Below, one piece after another: positions 17,328 through 26,069 of a stretch of 64,000 bases of DNA. The DNA comes from Clostridia bacterium (GTDB taxonomy: Bacteria > Bacillota > Clostridia > Oscillospirales > CAG-272), in NCBI GenBank assembly GCA_017462385.1, contig JAFTRE010000004.1:50461-114460 (forward strand). Direction: 5' to 3'. Each line of letters begins with the position of its first letter. The first letter of the stretch is position 1. Under the pieces are notes generated by a model. It saw nothing but the letters and a program-made list of their open reading frames with translations. It was not told the DNA's origin and searched no databases. The translations under genes and the position numbers were made by a program.

Positions 17328-19406
17328 TTACTGCTTTTTTGCAACAGAGATGTGTTTGCTGATGACGGTGCCGTCGGCCGCGGTTTCATATGTGGTCTCA
17401 TATATGTATACCGACCTGCTCGATTTAAGCGGGACACCGTCATCCGCAACTATCAGCTTGCCATTCTCCAGGCTGAGCGTAAAATATTTTATCTGTTCGG
17501 GATCATATTTGGGTGTGGCTTTTATGATTAGGGCACCGTCCTCAGCCGTCTCGAACGTCAAATACGCAAACCCAACCCCCGTCGAATAATACCATATCGC
17601 TTTCTCATATATATCCGGCTGGACTTCTTCAAGCCGTGAAAGTTGAATGGAAAAGCCCGTCTCCGATTTGTTCATCAAAAGTTCTTCCATTACCCCGTCT
17701 CCATCCAGATCATATCTTGCAAGACGTATATACTTCAGCTCGAGCAGTCCGCTTTCCACCTGGTATACAGTCTTTTTTTCTGCGCTCAGATTATTTATGC
17801 TTACCACATCCGAGATGTACGGCTCGGTTGTGCTGATCTCCCCGCTGTATGTGATCTGAAGTCTGTTTCCTATCCTGAGTATCGCCATATCATCCTCAGC
17901 GCTTATGTTCGCGATGTTTACGGTAATATTCTCGGCTATCGTCGCCTCGCGCGTCATGGAGTGCGGCGTTACCGTCAGGCTGTCCTCATTGACAGCCACC
18001 AGCGTGGCTTCAAACCAGCGTGTACCGTTTAAATTGTCGCCGCTGTAGCTGTTGTTGTCAAAATGATATCTTGCCGACGCCAAGCAATCCGCCGAGAACT
18101 GCTCGGCATATATCGACACATCGAGCTTATCCCGCAGCTGCTCGGGAAACATTTTACGCACATCGCGGGCGTTATTCGTGCCGTTTTCGGGGACGCTGTA
18201 TTCAAGCAGGCGATAAGACGCCACAAAATCCTTTATCTTTATCACCGTCGGCTCATATGAGCTGCTCACCAGCCTTGTCTCACCGTCAACGCACTCGTAT
18301 GCCGTATGCAAGATCACGGCATACACCGTCAGCTCGTTGCCCTGCCGCGCACTGCCGAGTACCGTGTGTGCCTCACAGCGGTAATAGTCGGACGAGTACT
18401 TGGTCATATTCTCGCGCGATATTATTTTATTGATGAATTTTTCATGCCGCTCGCTCAGCTCACCCGAAAAATCGTATTCAATCGGCTCAGGCGGGTCGGT
18501 CAAAAAGCAGACGGCGGTAACAATAAGCGCAACGACTGTCACAGCCACTATCCAAAACGCGGGTCTCTTATAATTAAGCACGGTTTTTATCCTCCTTTTC
18601 ACGCCAACCTCGCCGAACGCCAGCGGGCAGGCGGATATCATTTTTCTCGGTACACTGCAATTTATCAGTGCCTCGGAATACGGCTTTTTAATGTTCGAGC
18701 CCAGCTTTTTTATAACTTTTTCGTCACAGGCAAGCTCGATGTCCCGACTCAGCAATATATACGCCACCCACATCAGCGGGTTGAACCAGTGCAGCGTCAG
18801 AATCACAAAGCCGAGCGGCTTCCATACATGATCCAGCCGCCTCAGATGCGCACGCTCGTGTGCGAGGACAAATTGCTCGTCCTCCCGCCGCAATGAGGAG
18901 GGCAAATAAATGCGCGGACAAACTACTCCGAGTATGAACGGCGAGCCGAGGCGGTCGCACGTCCAAATATTGCCCTCAATATGCGCCGCCTCGCGCACCT
19001 TGATGTATATGCGCAGATAGCTTACCAGCATGTATATCAGCATAGCTGCAACGCCGACCAGCCAAACGGCAACAAGCACCGACATGACGGTATCGCGCGG
19101 GGCGACGGGTGTCACGGTGACATTCCCTGTTTGCACTCCCGCGATATTGACCGTCCCCATGTTCGGCTGAACGCTCGGCTGTACCGAGCTCGCGCCCGTA
19201 ACATCGACGGCGCGCGGCGAGGGAATGAGGCTGAGCACGCTTTCAAAGGAAAACGGGCAGACAAGCCGTATACCCACCAGCGCCCACAGTGCACAGGTGA
19301 GCGCCCTAGGCGCTTTTTTCAGCATCAACCGCAACAGCACAACCGCAAGCACGAGCCAGCTCGCGGCAATGCTCATATCAAGTAATTTCAAAAAGACGTC
19401 ACCCAT
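17328..19406 (-). CDS. BlaR1/MecR1-like M56 receptor protease with long sensor domain, second copy
   Basis: 692 residues. The N-terminal half has four membrane spans and an M56 metalloprotease site, HERAH at 183-187, with the conserved block LHWFNPLMWVAY and DIELACDEKV. A fourth or fifth span (FWIVAVTVVALIVTAVCFL) leads to about 390 residues outside the cell. That outer part is not a penicillin-binding domain (no SxxK-SxN-KTG set seen), so the signal is something other than beta-lactam or is unknown. It lies 24 bases after its paralogue, in one operon with blaI. In the family, the protease domain triggers loss of the repressor when the sensor is engaged. Confidence 0.88.
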   Translation of the reverse strand: MGDVFLKLLDMSIAASWLVLAVVLLRLMLKKAPRALTCALWALVGIRLVCPFSFESVLSLIPSPRAVDVTGASSVQPSVQPNMGTVNIAGVQTGNVTVTPVAPRDTVMSVLVAVWLVGVAAMLIYMLVSYLRIYIKVREAAHIEGNIWTCDRLGSPFILGVVCPRIYLPSSLRREDEQFVLAHERAHLRRLDHVWKPLGFVILTLHWFNPLMWVAYILLSRDIELACDEKVIKKLGSNIKKPYSEALINCSVPRKMISACPLAFGEVGVKRRIKTVLNYKRPAFWIVAVTVVALIVTAVCFLTDPPEPIEYDFSGELSERHEKFINKIISRENMTKYSSDYYRCEAHTVLGSARQGNELTVYAVILHTAYECVDGETRLVSSSYEPTVIKIKDFVASYRLLEYSVPENGTNNARDVRKMFPEQLRDKLDVSIYAEQFSADCLASARYHFDNNSYSGDNLNGTRWFEATLVAVNEDSLTVTPHSMTREATIAENITVNIANISAEDDMAILRIGNRLQITYSGEISTTEPYISDVVSINNLSAEKKTVYQVESGLLELKYIRLARYDLDGDGVMEELLMNKSETGFSIQLSRLEEVQPDIYEKAIWYYSTGVGFAYLTFETAEDGALIIKATPKYDPEQIKYFTLSLENGKLIVADDGVPLKSSRSVYIYETTYETAADGTVISKHISVAKKQ

Positions 19407-19429
19407 GATGTTATCCTCCTTTTAAATTT

Positions 19430-21130
19430 TTACTCTGCCCCCTGCTCCACCACAAAGCTTACAAACTCCGCGCTGTCGGGTACGGGGCACTGCGCCACGG
19501 GCGAGTTACCTGAATAACGATAGCTCGGTATTTTCGAAGACTTGTTTGCAACAAACCGCCAGCCGTTATCTGTCTGCTCAAAAAAATATACGTTATCGCC
19601 GTCATAAGTTCGCAATATCAATTCACCATCGGATATCTCATAGTTTCCGTGCGCCAGATAACTGCTGAACACCGAATATGAAAAAGAAAAACTGTTATCC
19701 TGCTCGCGCAGGGTGACGGTAGGCGTCATTGGGTCGGGAGATTCGAGATATACATACTGACGAAATGTCTTGTCGTCACTATTCGTCACAAGCGTCGTGC
19801 CGAACAATTCAAAATGTGCCCGAGCTTGGTCAAGACATCCCTCTTTGTGCTGTTCGACATAAAGCTGCGTGCTCGTCAGCCGCCACAGATACCATGGAAA
19901 CATTTTTTTAATATCCCCCTGATTATACGAACCGTCCCTCGGTATCTCATAATCCACAAACGAATATTCTCCATTCTTCACATCAAGCGTAATGACCGTC
20001 GGTATATGCGAGCCGCATTCGCTCGCAAGAGTGCCGTCGATAAAGGAATATTCGGTATAATACACCACCGCATACACCTTTATGCGGCCGCCAATGCGGC
20101 GCGTGCCGAGAATTGTGTGCTCCTCACAGCAAAAATGATCATCCGACTCTCGGTTTCGGTTTTGCTCCAGAATAACGCTCGAAATATAGTCGTCAATATC
20201 GACCTCAGTGCCGACAGGGTCAGTCAGAAAACAAACAGCCAACACAGCAAGCGCCACCGACGCCACGACAATGACCCAAAACGCGGGCTTTTTATAGCTC
20301 AGTACCGATTTTATCCGGTCCTTGACCCCCACCTCGCCGAACGCCAGTGGGCAGGCAGATATCATTTTTCTCGGTACGCTGCAATTTATCAGTGCCTCGG
20401 AATACGGCTTTTTTATGTCAATTCCCAACTGTTTAATGACCTTTTCATCACAAGCAAGCTCGATGTCGCGGCCAAACAATACATATGCCGCCCACATCAG
20501 CGGGTTGAACCAGTGCAGCGTCAAAATTACAAAACCAAGCAGTTTCCATACGTGATCGAACCGCTGCAGATGCGCGCGTTCGTGCGCAATGACGAATTCC
20601 ACGTCCCGCTCGCGCATCGCGGACGGAAGATATATCCTCGGGCGAACGACACCCAGTATAAACGGAGTTCCGATATGGTCGCAAACCCAAATATCATCTC
20701 CGGCAGGCATCGCCTCTCTTACCTTATGATGTATACGGAGATAGCTTACCAGCATATAAATCAGCATTACGGCAATTCCGATCAACCAAATGGCAGGCAA
20801 CACCGCCATGATGTTACCAAATGCATGCTTTGTTTCAACAGCATTGTTTCTGATATATTGATTTACACCCTCGTCTATCATCTCAACCCCAGCATTGACG
20901 ACGGGGAGCGCCGTTACACCGTCGTTTGTAATGGTATTGGTGCTGGGTATGAGACTGAGCACGCTTTCAATGCTGAACGGGCAGATAAGTCTTATCCCGA
21001 CAAATGCCCACAGCGCACACATGATAAATTTGGGCGCTTTTTTAAATATGAGGCGCACAAGCAGCACAGCAAGCACGAGCCAGCTCGCGGCAATGCTCAT
21101 GTTGATGAGCTTGAGCAATATATTTGCCAT
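19430..21130 (-). CDS. BlaR1/MecR1-like M56 receptor protease, first copy
   Basis: 566 residues, starting 2 bases after the blaI stop codon. The membrane/protease half is closely similar to that of the next gene (HERAH at 183-187, LHWFNPLMWAAYVL, KKPYSEALINCSVPRKMI identical in both), showing a recent duplication. The outer domain is about 260 residues, shorter than and clearly different from the sister's, so the two receptors probably answer different cues but act on one repressor. No beta-lactamase or PBP2a gene lies nearby. Confidence 0.88.
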   Translation of the reverse strand: MANILLKLINMSIAASWLVLAVLLVRLIFKKAPKFIMCALWAFVGIRLICPFSIESVLSLIPSTNTITNDGVTALPVVNAGVEMIDEGVNQYIRNNAVETKHAFGNIMAVLPAIWLIGIAVMLIYMLVSYLRIHHKVREAMPAGDDIWVCDHIGTPFILGVVRPRIYLPSAMRERDVEFVIAHERAHLQRFDHVWKLLGFVILTLHWFNPLMWAAYVLFGRDIELACDEKVIKQLGIDIKKPYSEALINCSVPRKMISACPLAFGEVGVKDRIKSVLSYKKPAFWVIVVASVALAVLAVCFLTDPVGTEVDIDDYISSVILEQNRNRESDDHFCCEEHTILGTRRIGGRIKVYAVVYYTEYSFIDGTLASECGSHIPTVITLDVKNGEYSFVDYEIPRDGSYNQGDIKKMFPWYLWRLTSTQLYVEQHKEGCLDQARAHFELFGTTLVTNSDDKTFRQYVYLESPDPMTPTVTLREQDNSFSFSYSVFSSYLAHGNYEISDGELILRTYDGDNVYFFEQTDNGWRFVANKSSKIPSYRYSGNSPVAQCPVPDSAEFVSFVVEQGAE

Positions 21131-21132
21131 AC

Positions 21133-21495
21133 TCAGCCCTCCTCATGCTCCGCTATCATGCGGCGCAGATATTCAAGCTCCTCCGCCGTCAATGCTTTTC
21201 GGGCGGTAAATGCGGCGAGAAAGGCGGGAAGTGAGCCATCAAACGTCTGCTCGACGAATTTTTCGCTCTGCACGGCGTAAAAATCGGCGCGCGAGACGCG
21301 CGAGGTGACCGTTCCCTTGTTATTTTCAAATATTCCCTTATCGCACAGCCGCTTGAGAACGGTATATGTGGTTGACTTTTTCCATTGCAAGCGCTCCTCG
21401 GCGAGCTTGACTATCTCGGCGGAGCTGACAGGCTCGCGCTCCCAAATAATATCGGCAAAGCGGGACTCGACCGCCCCAAGCTGCATTTCGTTCAT
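21133..21495 (-). CDS. blaI: BlaI/MecI-family transcriptional repressor
   Basis: 120 residues, the normal size. A winged helix (AESRFADIIWE-type start, then VKLAEERLQWKKSTTYTVLKRLCDKGI, where the TTYTVL-RL recognition helix is diagnostic) and a C-terminal dimer region (LTAEELEYLRRMI). The Asn-Phe cleavage motif of staphylococcal BlaI/MecI is not obvious. It is the first gene of the unit with two M56 receptors. Two TACA-3-TGTA operators lie over its promoter, indicating self-repression. Confidence 0.92.
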   Translation of the reverse strand: MNEMQLGAVESRFADIIWEREPVSSAEIVKLAEERLQWKKSTTYTVLKRLCDKGIFENNKGTVTSRVSRADFYAVQSEKFVEQTFDGSLPAFLAAFTARKALTAEELEYLRRMIAEHEEG

Positions 21496-21519
21496 TTATA
21501 TCATCCTCCAAATTTGGTT

Positions 21520-21569
21520 TACACGTTGTAGACTAACTATAGTTTACACCATGTAGACCAATTTGTCAA
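21520..21569 (-). promoter_or_regulatory. blaI promoter with two BlaI-type operators
   Basis: Minus strand TTGACA (21569-21564), 17 bases, TAAACT (21546-21541). Inverted repeats TACA-CCA-TGTA (21545-21555, in the spacer) and TACA-CGT-TGTA (21520-21530, at the likely start site) are 25 bases apart and fit the BlaI/MecI box core TACA..TGTA. Confidence 0.8.
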
Positions 21570-21580
21570 GAGGAAATTTA

Positions 21581-21611
21581 AAAAATGGGAGGATCAAATC
21601 CTCCCATTTTT
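21581..21611 (-). terminator. Terminator of the aconitase X operon
   Basis: AAAAATGGGAGGAT / ATCCTCCCATTTTT with a CAA loop. It isolates the unit that ends at 21635 from the blaI promoter immediately beyond. Confidence 0.9.
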
Positions 21612-21634
21612 TTATATTTATTTTTATTCGACTT

Positions 21635-22084
21635 TTATTCGACCTCGACCACGCCGCCGTCCTTGACGGTTACGGTCATGCCCTCCTTGACATAGCTCAA
21701 GAACTCCTCGCCCAGCGAGTCGATAACGGGCATTTTTGTGCTCTCGCCGTCAAGCCATACGTCGGCAAGAATAACGCCCGCGCCCGCGAGCGAATCTATG
21801 GGCTGTGAGAACAGCATGCAAGCAGGCTGACGCCCCATGGCGCACGCACAGTAAATCACCAAGCCTCCCGTCGTCGAGCCGATGGTCTGGGGCAGGCACA
21901 GCGCCTTGCCCGCCATCTGACGTCCGTACAGATCGGGGTTGTTCTGGTCGCCGCAGGTCGCATTCTTGTCACCGAACTGAAGCGCTTTCTGAAAGGATGC
22001 CAGCGTATTGAGTCCGCCGTGCGAAACGAGCGCCTCGGCGCTGACCGTGCCGGGAGCTACGACTCTTCCCTGAAATGTTTTCAT
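21635..22084 (-). CDS. Aconitase X swivel domain subunit (DUF126)
   Basis: 149 residues. Contains the DUF126 pattern: GRVVAPGTVSAEALVS at the start, PQTIGSTTGG in the middle, ADVWLDGES and a C-terminal GMTVTVKDGGVVEV strand. In aconitase X, the small swivel subunit closes over the Fe-S site of the large subunit. It overlaps the large-subunit gene by an ATGA, so the two are made in equal amounts. Known two-subunit members dehydrate cis-3-hydroxy-L-proline or phosphomevalonate; neither substrate can be chosen from this sequence alone. Confidence 0.9.
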   Translation of the reverse strand: MKTFQGRVVAPGTVSAEALVSHGGLNTLASFQKALQFGDKNATCGDQNNPDLYGRQMAGKALCLPQTIGSTTGGLVIYCACAMGRQPACMLFSQPIDSLAGAGVILADVWLDGESTKMPVIDSLGEEFLSYVKEGMTVTVKDGGVVEVE

Positions 22085-23358
22085 TTGCAGTTACCTCCTG
22101 TGATCTGCGCGAGTATCTCGTCGTCGGTATAGTAGCGCGCGGTTGTATATGTGCGCAGCTTATTGGACGAGGTAATGACCGGCATTTTGCCGCAAAGCGG
22201 GTTGTTCATATACATAAGCGGGCAAATGTAGGACACGATAACGCCCATATTTTTGAGTTTCGCGGCGAAGTCCGTCTTTTCAAACTCGGCAATGACTGCG
22301 GGCGACGAGGTAAACACGGTGGGAATGACCACCTTTTTGTTGCCCGTTTCGGCGAGTGCCTTGTCCAGTCTGTCCGTCCAGCTCTTGAGCTGCTCCAGAC
22401 TCATATGGGGACATCCCATAAAGCAAAGCTTGGGAGTTGCGTCGGCGTTCTTCCAAATGACGGGATAGCTGTCGTAAACGCGCTTCAGCTCTGCGTCGTC
22501 AATGACATACACCCGCGCGCCCTCTTTTATCAAGCTCTCGCCCAGCTCTTTGGCATCGGGGGTCAGATTTTCAACGTGATAAAGGCCGACCGCACCGTTA
22601 GAAGCCGTCGCCGCACCGAAATCCTTGAGATATGTGCAAGCTGCGTCATCCAGCTCGGTACCCAGCCACTTGTCAAGTCCCTTTATGTAGGGGACCTCCT
22701 CCATAACCTTCATGCCGATGGCAGAGCCCAGCAGCTGTGCCTCGGGCTTTTTGCTCGTTTTGATCTCGACTATCCAGGTCGCCTTACGTCCCTCGTCGGT
22801 AAGCAAACCGAATTCGGGGACATAGCCCGCGATAGAGCCCATGATATCGATAATGCCGGAATTGCGGTTGCAACGCGCGCCGAGAACCGAGTTTGCATAG
22901 ACAACAGCGGACGACTCCGCCCAGGAAAGCACCTCGCCGCGCTGCGGCTTGTTGCCGACCTCGTCCATGTAGCAGGTGCAGGTGAAAGCATTGTCGTCGA
23001 TAAGACCAAGCGACTTGAGCTGTGCCTCGTAGCTGTCCTGCTTTGAGTACATAAATTTATTAAATATCAGCTTTTGCAGAAAGTTTGCGGGAACATTTTT
23101 GTCCAGCGGTCGGGGGTCGACCGAAAATTTCTGCCCCGACACCGCACCCGCATCGATGAGCTGCTGCATGAGATCGAAAACGGGCGTCATCATTTTGAGT
23201 CCGAACGAGGTCACAAGATGATTGTATTTGCTTGTAACAGGTACAAGTCGCTGCGCACCGAACAGCTCGCCGTAACGCACAACGGTCTCCATGACGCGCG
23301 CCTTGACTTCACCCTCGGCACCGTCAAGTATCGCCTGTTGCTCTTTAGTCAGAACCAT
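22081..23358 (-). CDS. Aconitase X catalytic subunit (DUF521)
   Basis: 425 residues with the aconitase X hallmarks: the N-terminal LTKEQQAILDG, the conserved SKYNHLVTS segment, SAVVYANSVLGARCNRNSG with a likely cluster Cys, CFMGCPHMSLEQL with two further Cys, and a C-terminal ICPLMYMNN segment. It works as a dehydratase with the DUF126 protein encoded right after it. The ene-reductase gene lies upstream on the same strand, beyond a hairpin pair, so the two could share a transcript or a catabolic route; that link is inference. Confidence 0.9.
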   Translation of the reverse strand: MVLTKEQQAILDGAEGEVKARVMETVVRYGELFGAQRLVPVTSKYNHLVTSFGLKMMTPVFDLMQQLIDAGAVSGQKFSVDPRPLDKNVPANFLQKLIFNKFMYSKQDSYEAQLKSLGLIDDNAFTCTCYMDEVGNKPQRGEVLSWAESSAVVYANSVLGARCNRNSGIIDIMGSIAGYVPEFGLLTDEGRKATWIVEIKTSKKPEAQLLGSAIGMKVMEEVPYIKGLDKWLGTELDDAACTYLKDFGAATASNGAVGLYHVENLTPDAKELGESLIKEGARVYVIDDAELKRVYDSYPVIWKNADATPKLCFMGCPHMSLEQLKSWTDRLDKALAETGNKKVVIPTVFTSSPAVIAEFEKTDFAAKLKNMGVIVSYICPLMYMNNPLCGKMPVITSSNKLRTYTTARYYTDDEILAQITGGNCK

Positions 23359-23480
23359 AATTATACCCTTTCATTATTAAATATATTTCCAAATGGGCGC
23401 CGTACGCGAAGCAGGACGGCGCTCATCCACCGAAAGATAAACTTTATTTTTTCTTGCCTTTGGTTTAAAGTTTTGGGATT

Positions 23481-23534
23481 CCGGAGGACTTTTTCAAAAG
23501 TCCTCCGGCGGGGGTGCGGGGGTTAGCCCCCCGC
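23481..23534. terminator. Two adjacent hairpins between ene-reductase and aconitase X genes
   Basis: CCGGAGGACTTTT / AAAAGTCCTCCGG (23481-23508) and GCGGGGG / CCCCCGC (23516-23534). The first is a standard strong stem; it should end most transcripts from 25.6 kb. The 'AGTCCTCCGG-GGGGGTGCGGGGG' wording looks like a dispersed clostridial intergenic repeat. Confidence 0.7.
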
Positions 23535-23538
23535 ATAA

Positions 23539-25605
23539 TTACAGCTTCATTGCCACATCCCACGCGCCCCAGATAACGGTGCGCAGATTGCCGACAGCTT
23601 TTGCGTCACCGATAACGTGAACGCCCTTTGTGGTAAGCGGCGCGGGATTGTAACCGACAGACAAAATCACCGAGTCGGCACTGATGATGCTCGCCTTGCC
23701 GTCCTTGTCTACCAGCGTAATAACACCGTCACCTATCTCCTTGACTCCTGTCTCAAGGAATACAGGAACCTTGTTGGTCTTGAAGAAGTCACGGAGATAG
23801 CTTGTGTTGGCAAGACAAATGCCCTTAGTGGTGATCAGGTCGTCCTGCATTTCCACAATGGTGGGGCACTTGCCCTGCAAGTACAGCTCATATGCTATCT
23901 CGCAGCCCGTCAAGCCGCCGCCGATGACAACAACATTTTTGCCGACCGTCTTGTTTCCCAGCAAAAAGTCAACCGCCTCAACTGCCTTTTCAGCACCGGG
24001 GATCGGAATTCTCTTTGCCGTAGCGCCCGTAGCCACAATGACCTCATCGGCGTCAAGCGCGCCCACGTCGGTGACCTCGGTGTTAAGCTTAACTGTAATG
24101 GACTCGTGCTTTGCAAGCTCGCGAATATACCACGCGATCAGCGCTCTGTCCTTTTCCTTGAAAGAAGGAGCTGCCGCAGCGATAAACACACCGCCCAGAC
24201 GATCGCTCTTTTCATAAAGCGTTACGCTGTGACCGCGCTTCGCGCACACCAGCGCCGCCTCCATGCCGCCGATACCGCCGCCGATGACAGCCACCTTCTT
24301 TGCCTTCTTGGCAGGCTCTATGTGGTATTTTTTGGACTGCATGGTCTCGGGATTGAGAGCACAGCGCGCAAGACCCATAGTGTCGGTGAGATCCTGCGTG
24401 TTCGCATGACCCTTTGAGGACGAGAAGTTGAAGCAGCCTGCGTGACAGCCGATGCAGGGCTTGATGTCCTCAAGACGATTTTCAATAAGCTTTGTGACCC
24501 ATTCGGGGTCAGTCAAAAACTGACGGGCAACACCAACTGCGTCTATCTTGCCCGCGGCGACCGCCTCAGCGCCCACGTCAGGCTCCATACGTCCCGCGCA
24601 AACCACGGGAATATCAACGAACTGCTTGATGTGCGCAACATCCTCGAGATTGCAGTTCTGCGGCATATACATCGGCGGATGCGCCCAGTACCAAGAGTCA
24701 TATGTACCGTTGTCGGCATTCAGCATATCGTAGCCGGCGTCCTGCAAATACTTTGCCGCCTTCTCCGACTCTTGCATGCCGCGTCCCACCTCGGTGTACT
24801 GCTCGCCCGGCATAGCGCCCTCGCAAAAGCCCTTCATTTTGGACTCGACCGAGTAACGAAGCGACACGGGATAGTCCTCGCCGCAAGCCTCTTTTATAGC
24901 CTTGACAACCTCGACGGCGAAGCGGTAACGGTTTTCAAAGCTTCCGCCGTAGTCGTCGGTGCGCTTGTTGAAAAATTCAATGGCAAACTGGTCCAGCAGA
25001 TAGCCCTCATGCACCGCGTGAACCTCAACGCCGTCAACGCCCGCATCGCGGCACAGCTTTGCCGTCTTTGCAAACGCCTCGATGATCTCGTGTATCTGCT
25101 CGACCGTCATCTCGGGGCACTCAATATCGTGCGCCCAACGCGAGGGCTGAGGGCTGGGAGATGCCAGCTCATGCGAGGTATCGATAATGGGCTTGATAAG
25201 CGCGCGGGTGAACTTGTTTTTGTGCAGCGGAGCTACAAGCTCTGTGATTGCCCACGAACGCCCCATGCCTGCCGTAAGCTGAACGAACAGCTTGGCACCG
25301 GTCTTATGTATCTCGTCCATAAAGACCTTGAGCTCTTCAAACATCTTGGGATTCTGCCACAGCCATTTACCCCAGAATGTGTCGCGCAGAGGTGCGATGC
25401 CGGGAATTATCAGACCAACATTGTTGTTGGCACGCTCGAGAAATAGCTTTGCGGCCTCCTTGTCGAAATGGCAGCCGCCAAGCTCGAACCATCCGAAAAG
25501 TGAGGTTCCGCCCATCGGACACATGACAATGCGGTTTTTGATCTCGACATTGCCTATCTTCCAGGGCGTAAACAGCGCCGCGTAGCGAGGGTCTGTTGTT
25601 TGCAT
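23539..25605 (-). CDS. NADH:flavin oxidoreductase / 2,4-dienoyl-CoA reductase type ene-reductase
   Basis: 688 residues, in the range of BaiCD/BaiH and 2-enoate reductase. Residues about 1-370 form an old-yellow-enzyme TIM barrel (FTPWKIGNVEIKNRIVMCPM, and HEGYLLDQF with the active-site region DDYGGSFENRYRF). A 4Fe-4S motif CIGCHAGC plus a later Cys (LARCALNP) follows. Residues about 435-688 are a FAD/NAD(P) domain with two dinucleotide folds (VAVIGGGIGGMEA and VVVIGGGLTGCEIA). It reduces a conjugated C=C bond using NAD(P)H through FAD, Fe-S and FMN. The substrate could be an enoate, an enoyl-CoA or a steroid. Its promoter carries the same operator as the marR promoter. Confidence 0.88.
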   Translation of the reverse strand: MQTTDPRYAALFTPWKIGNVEIKNRIVMCPMGGTSLFGWFELGGCHFDKEAAKLFLERANNNVGLIIPGIAPLRDTFWGKWLWQNPKMFEELKVFMDEIHKTGAKLFVQLTAGMGRSWAITELVAPLHKNKFTRALIKPIIDTSHELASPSPQPSRWAHDIECPEMTVEQIHEIIEAFAKTAKLCRDAGVDGVEVHAVHEGYLLDQFAIEFFNKRTDDYGGSFENRYRFAVEVVKAIKEACGEDYPVSLRYSVESKMKGFCEGAMPGEQYTEVGRGMQESEKAAKYLQDAGYDMLNADNGTYDSWYWAHPPMYMPQNCNLEDVAHIKQFVDIPVVCAGRMEPDVGAEAVAAGKIDAVGVARQFLTDPEWVTKLIENRLEDIKPCIGCHAGCFNFSSSKGHANTQDLTDTMGLARCALNPETMQSKKYHIEPAKKAKKVAVIGGGIGGMEAALVCAKRGHSVTLYEKSDRLGGVFIAAAAPSFKEKDRALIAWYIRELAKHESITVKLNTEVTDVGALDADEVIVATGATAKRIPIPGAEKAVEAVDFLLGNKTVGKNVVVIGGGLTGCEIAYELYLQGKCPTIVEMQDDLITTKGICLANTSYLRDFFKTNKVPVFLETGVKEIGDGVITLVDKDGKASIISADSVILSVGYNPAPLTTKGVHVIGDAKAVGNLRTVIWGAWDVAMKL

Positions 25606-25650
25606 AACAAAGCTCCTTTTATATTGATTAAAATGTTTACACGACAGTTT

Positions 25651-25697
25651 GTTGTAAAAACAACATTTATTTTACCACATTTCGCCGACATTGTCAA
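25651..25697 (-). promoter_or_regulatory. Ene-reductase promoter with MarR-type operator
   Basis: Minus strand TTGACA (25697-25692), 17 bases, TAAAAT (25674-25669). The inverted repeat GTTGTAAAAACAAC (25651-25664) starts 4 bases after the -10 box. The same 14 bases occur in the marR promoter at 55820-55833. Confidence 0.8.
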
Positions 25698-25714
25698 CCG
25701 TTTTGAATAAATAA

Positions 25715-25791
25715 GTAGGGCGGGGGCTCTGCTCCCGCCGCCAAAAACGCGCAAATCTGTTGTCGCGGCGGGAGCAGAGCCCCCGCCCTAC
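25715..25791. repeat. Long perfect inverted repeat, 27-bp arms
   Basis: Arms 25715-25741 and 25765-25791 (GTAGGGCGGGGGCTCTGCTC and its complement) around a 23-base loop. Lies between the ene-reductase promoter and the micro-ORF unit. Shape and composition fit a dispersed palindromic element rather than a gene-specific terminator. Confidence 0.8.
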
Positions 25792-25808
25792 GCCGTACAA
25801 TGAAATTT

Positions 25809-25833
25809 GCCCGCCGACATGAAGTCAGCGGGC
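25809..25833 (-). terminator. Hairpin closing the micro-ORF transcript
   Basis: GCCCGC-GAC / GTC-GCGGGC stem with one mismatch, 8 bases after the second micro-ORF stop; a short AAATTTCATT run follows on the minus strand. Confidence 0.6.
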
Positions 25834-25840
25834 GTTCGGT

Positions 25841-25885
25841 TTATGTCGCAGCAAATGGGAGCCGTGGTTTCCGTGCTTTATTCAT
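25841..25885 (-). CDS. Micro-ORF 2, basic 14-residue peptide
   Basis: MNKARKPRLPFAAT, net charge about +4, with an ATG that overlaps the stop codon of micro-ORF 1 (ATGA), so it can be translated by coupling. It ends just before a hairpin. Too short to judge by coding statistics; real expression is inferred from promoter, ribosome site and overlap. Confidence 0.4.
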   Translation of the reverse strand: MNKARKPRLPFAAT

Positions 25886-25914
25886 TCTGTCCCCCGGCAC
25901 TCTGGTGTTGTCAT
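25882..25914 (-). CDS. Micro-ORF 1, 10-residue peptide under XRE-type operators
   Basis: MTTPECRGTE preceded by AAAGGAGGAAAAC, an excellent ribosome site, and by a TTGAAA-17-TATAAT promoter loaded with three operator copies. It could be a peptide signal, a leader peptide, or the translated part of a small RNA. Confidence 0.5.
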   Translation of the reverse strand: MTTPECRGTE

Positions 25915-25933
25915 GTTTTCCTCCTTTAATTTC

Positions 25934-26015
25934 GCAACTTATCGGTTGCATTATAATAATTATAGCAACTTATTGGTGGAATTTCAAGTGCAACTTATCG
26001 GTTGCATGATATAAT
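25934..26015. promoter_or_regulatory. Divergent promoter region with three XRE-type operators
   Basis: Inverted repeat GCAAC-6-GTTGC at 25934-25949 and 25990-26005, and a weaker copy at 25965-25979. Minus promoter TTGAAA (25987-25982), 17 bases, TATAAT (25964-25959): the weak copy is inside the spacer, one strong copy is at the -35 edge and one covers the start region. Plus-strand -10 TATAAT at 26010-26015 serves the XRE gene and has a poor -35. Confidence 0.8.
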
Positions 26016-26069
26016 CTATGTATTGAACAAAATTAAAGGCCGAAAAGCCTCGAAAATCGGAGGTGCTTT

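Noticed and set aside
17328-21130. Beta-lactam resistance locus
   Set aside because: BlaI and M56 genes are present, but no beta-lactamase or PBP2a gene and no penicillin-binding sensor domain is visible.
19814-21280. Long plus-strand open frame (about 490 codons) opposite the M56 receptor gene and blaI
   Set aside because: His/Arg/Gln-rich antisense translation with no motif; the minus-strand genes are certain.
22081-23358. Ordinary TCA-cycle aconitase
   Set aside because: Length and motifs are those of DUF521, and the DUF126 partner overlaps it; this is aconitase X, a different enzyme.
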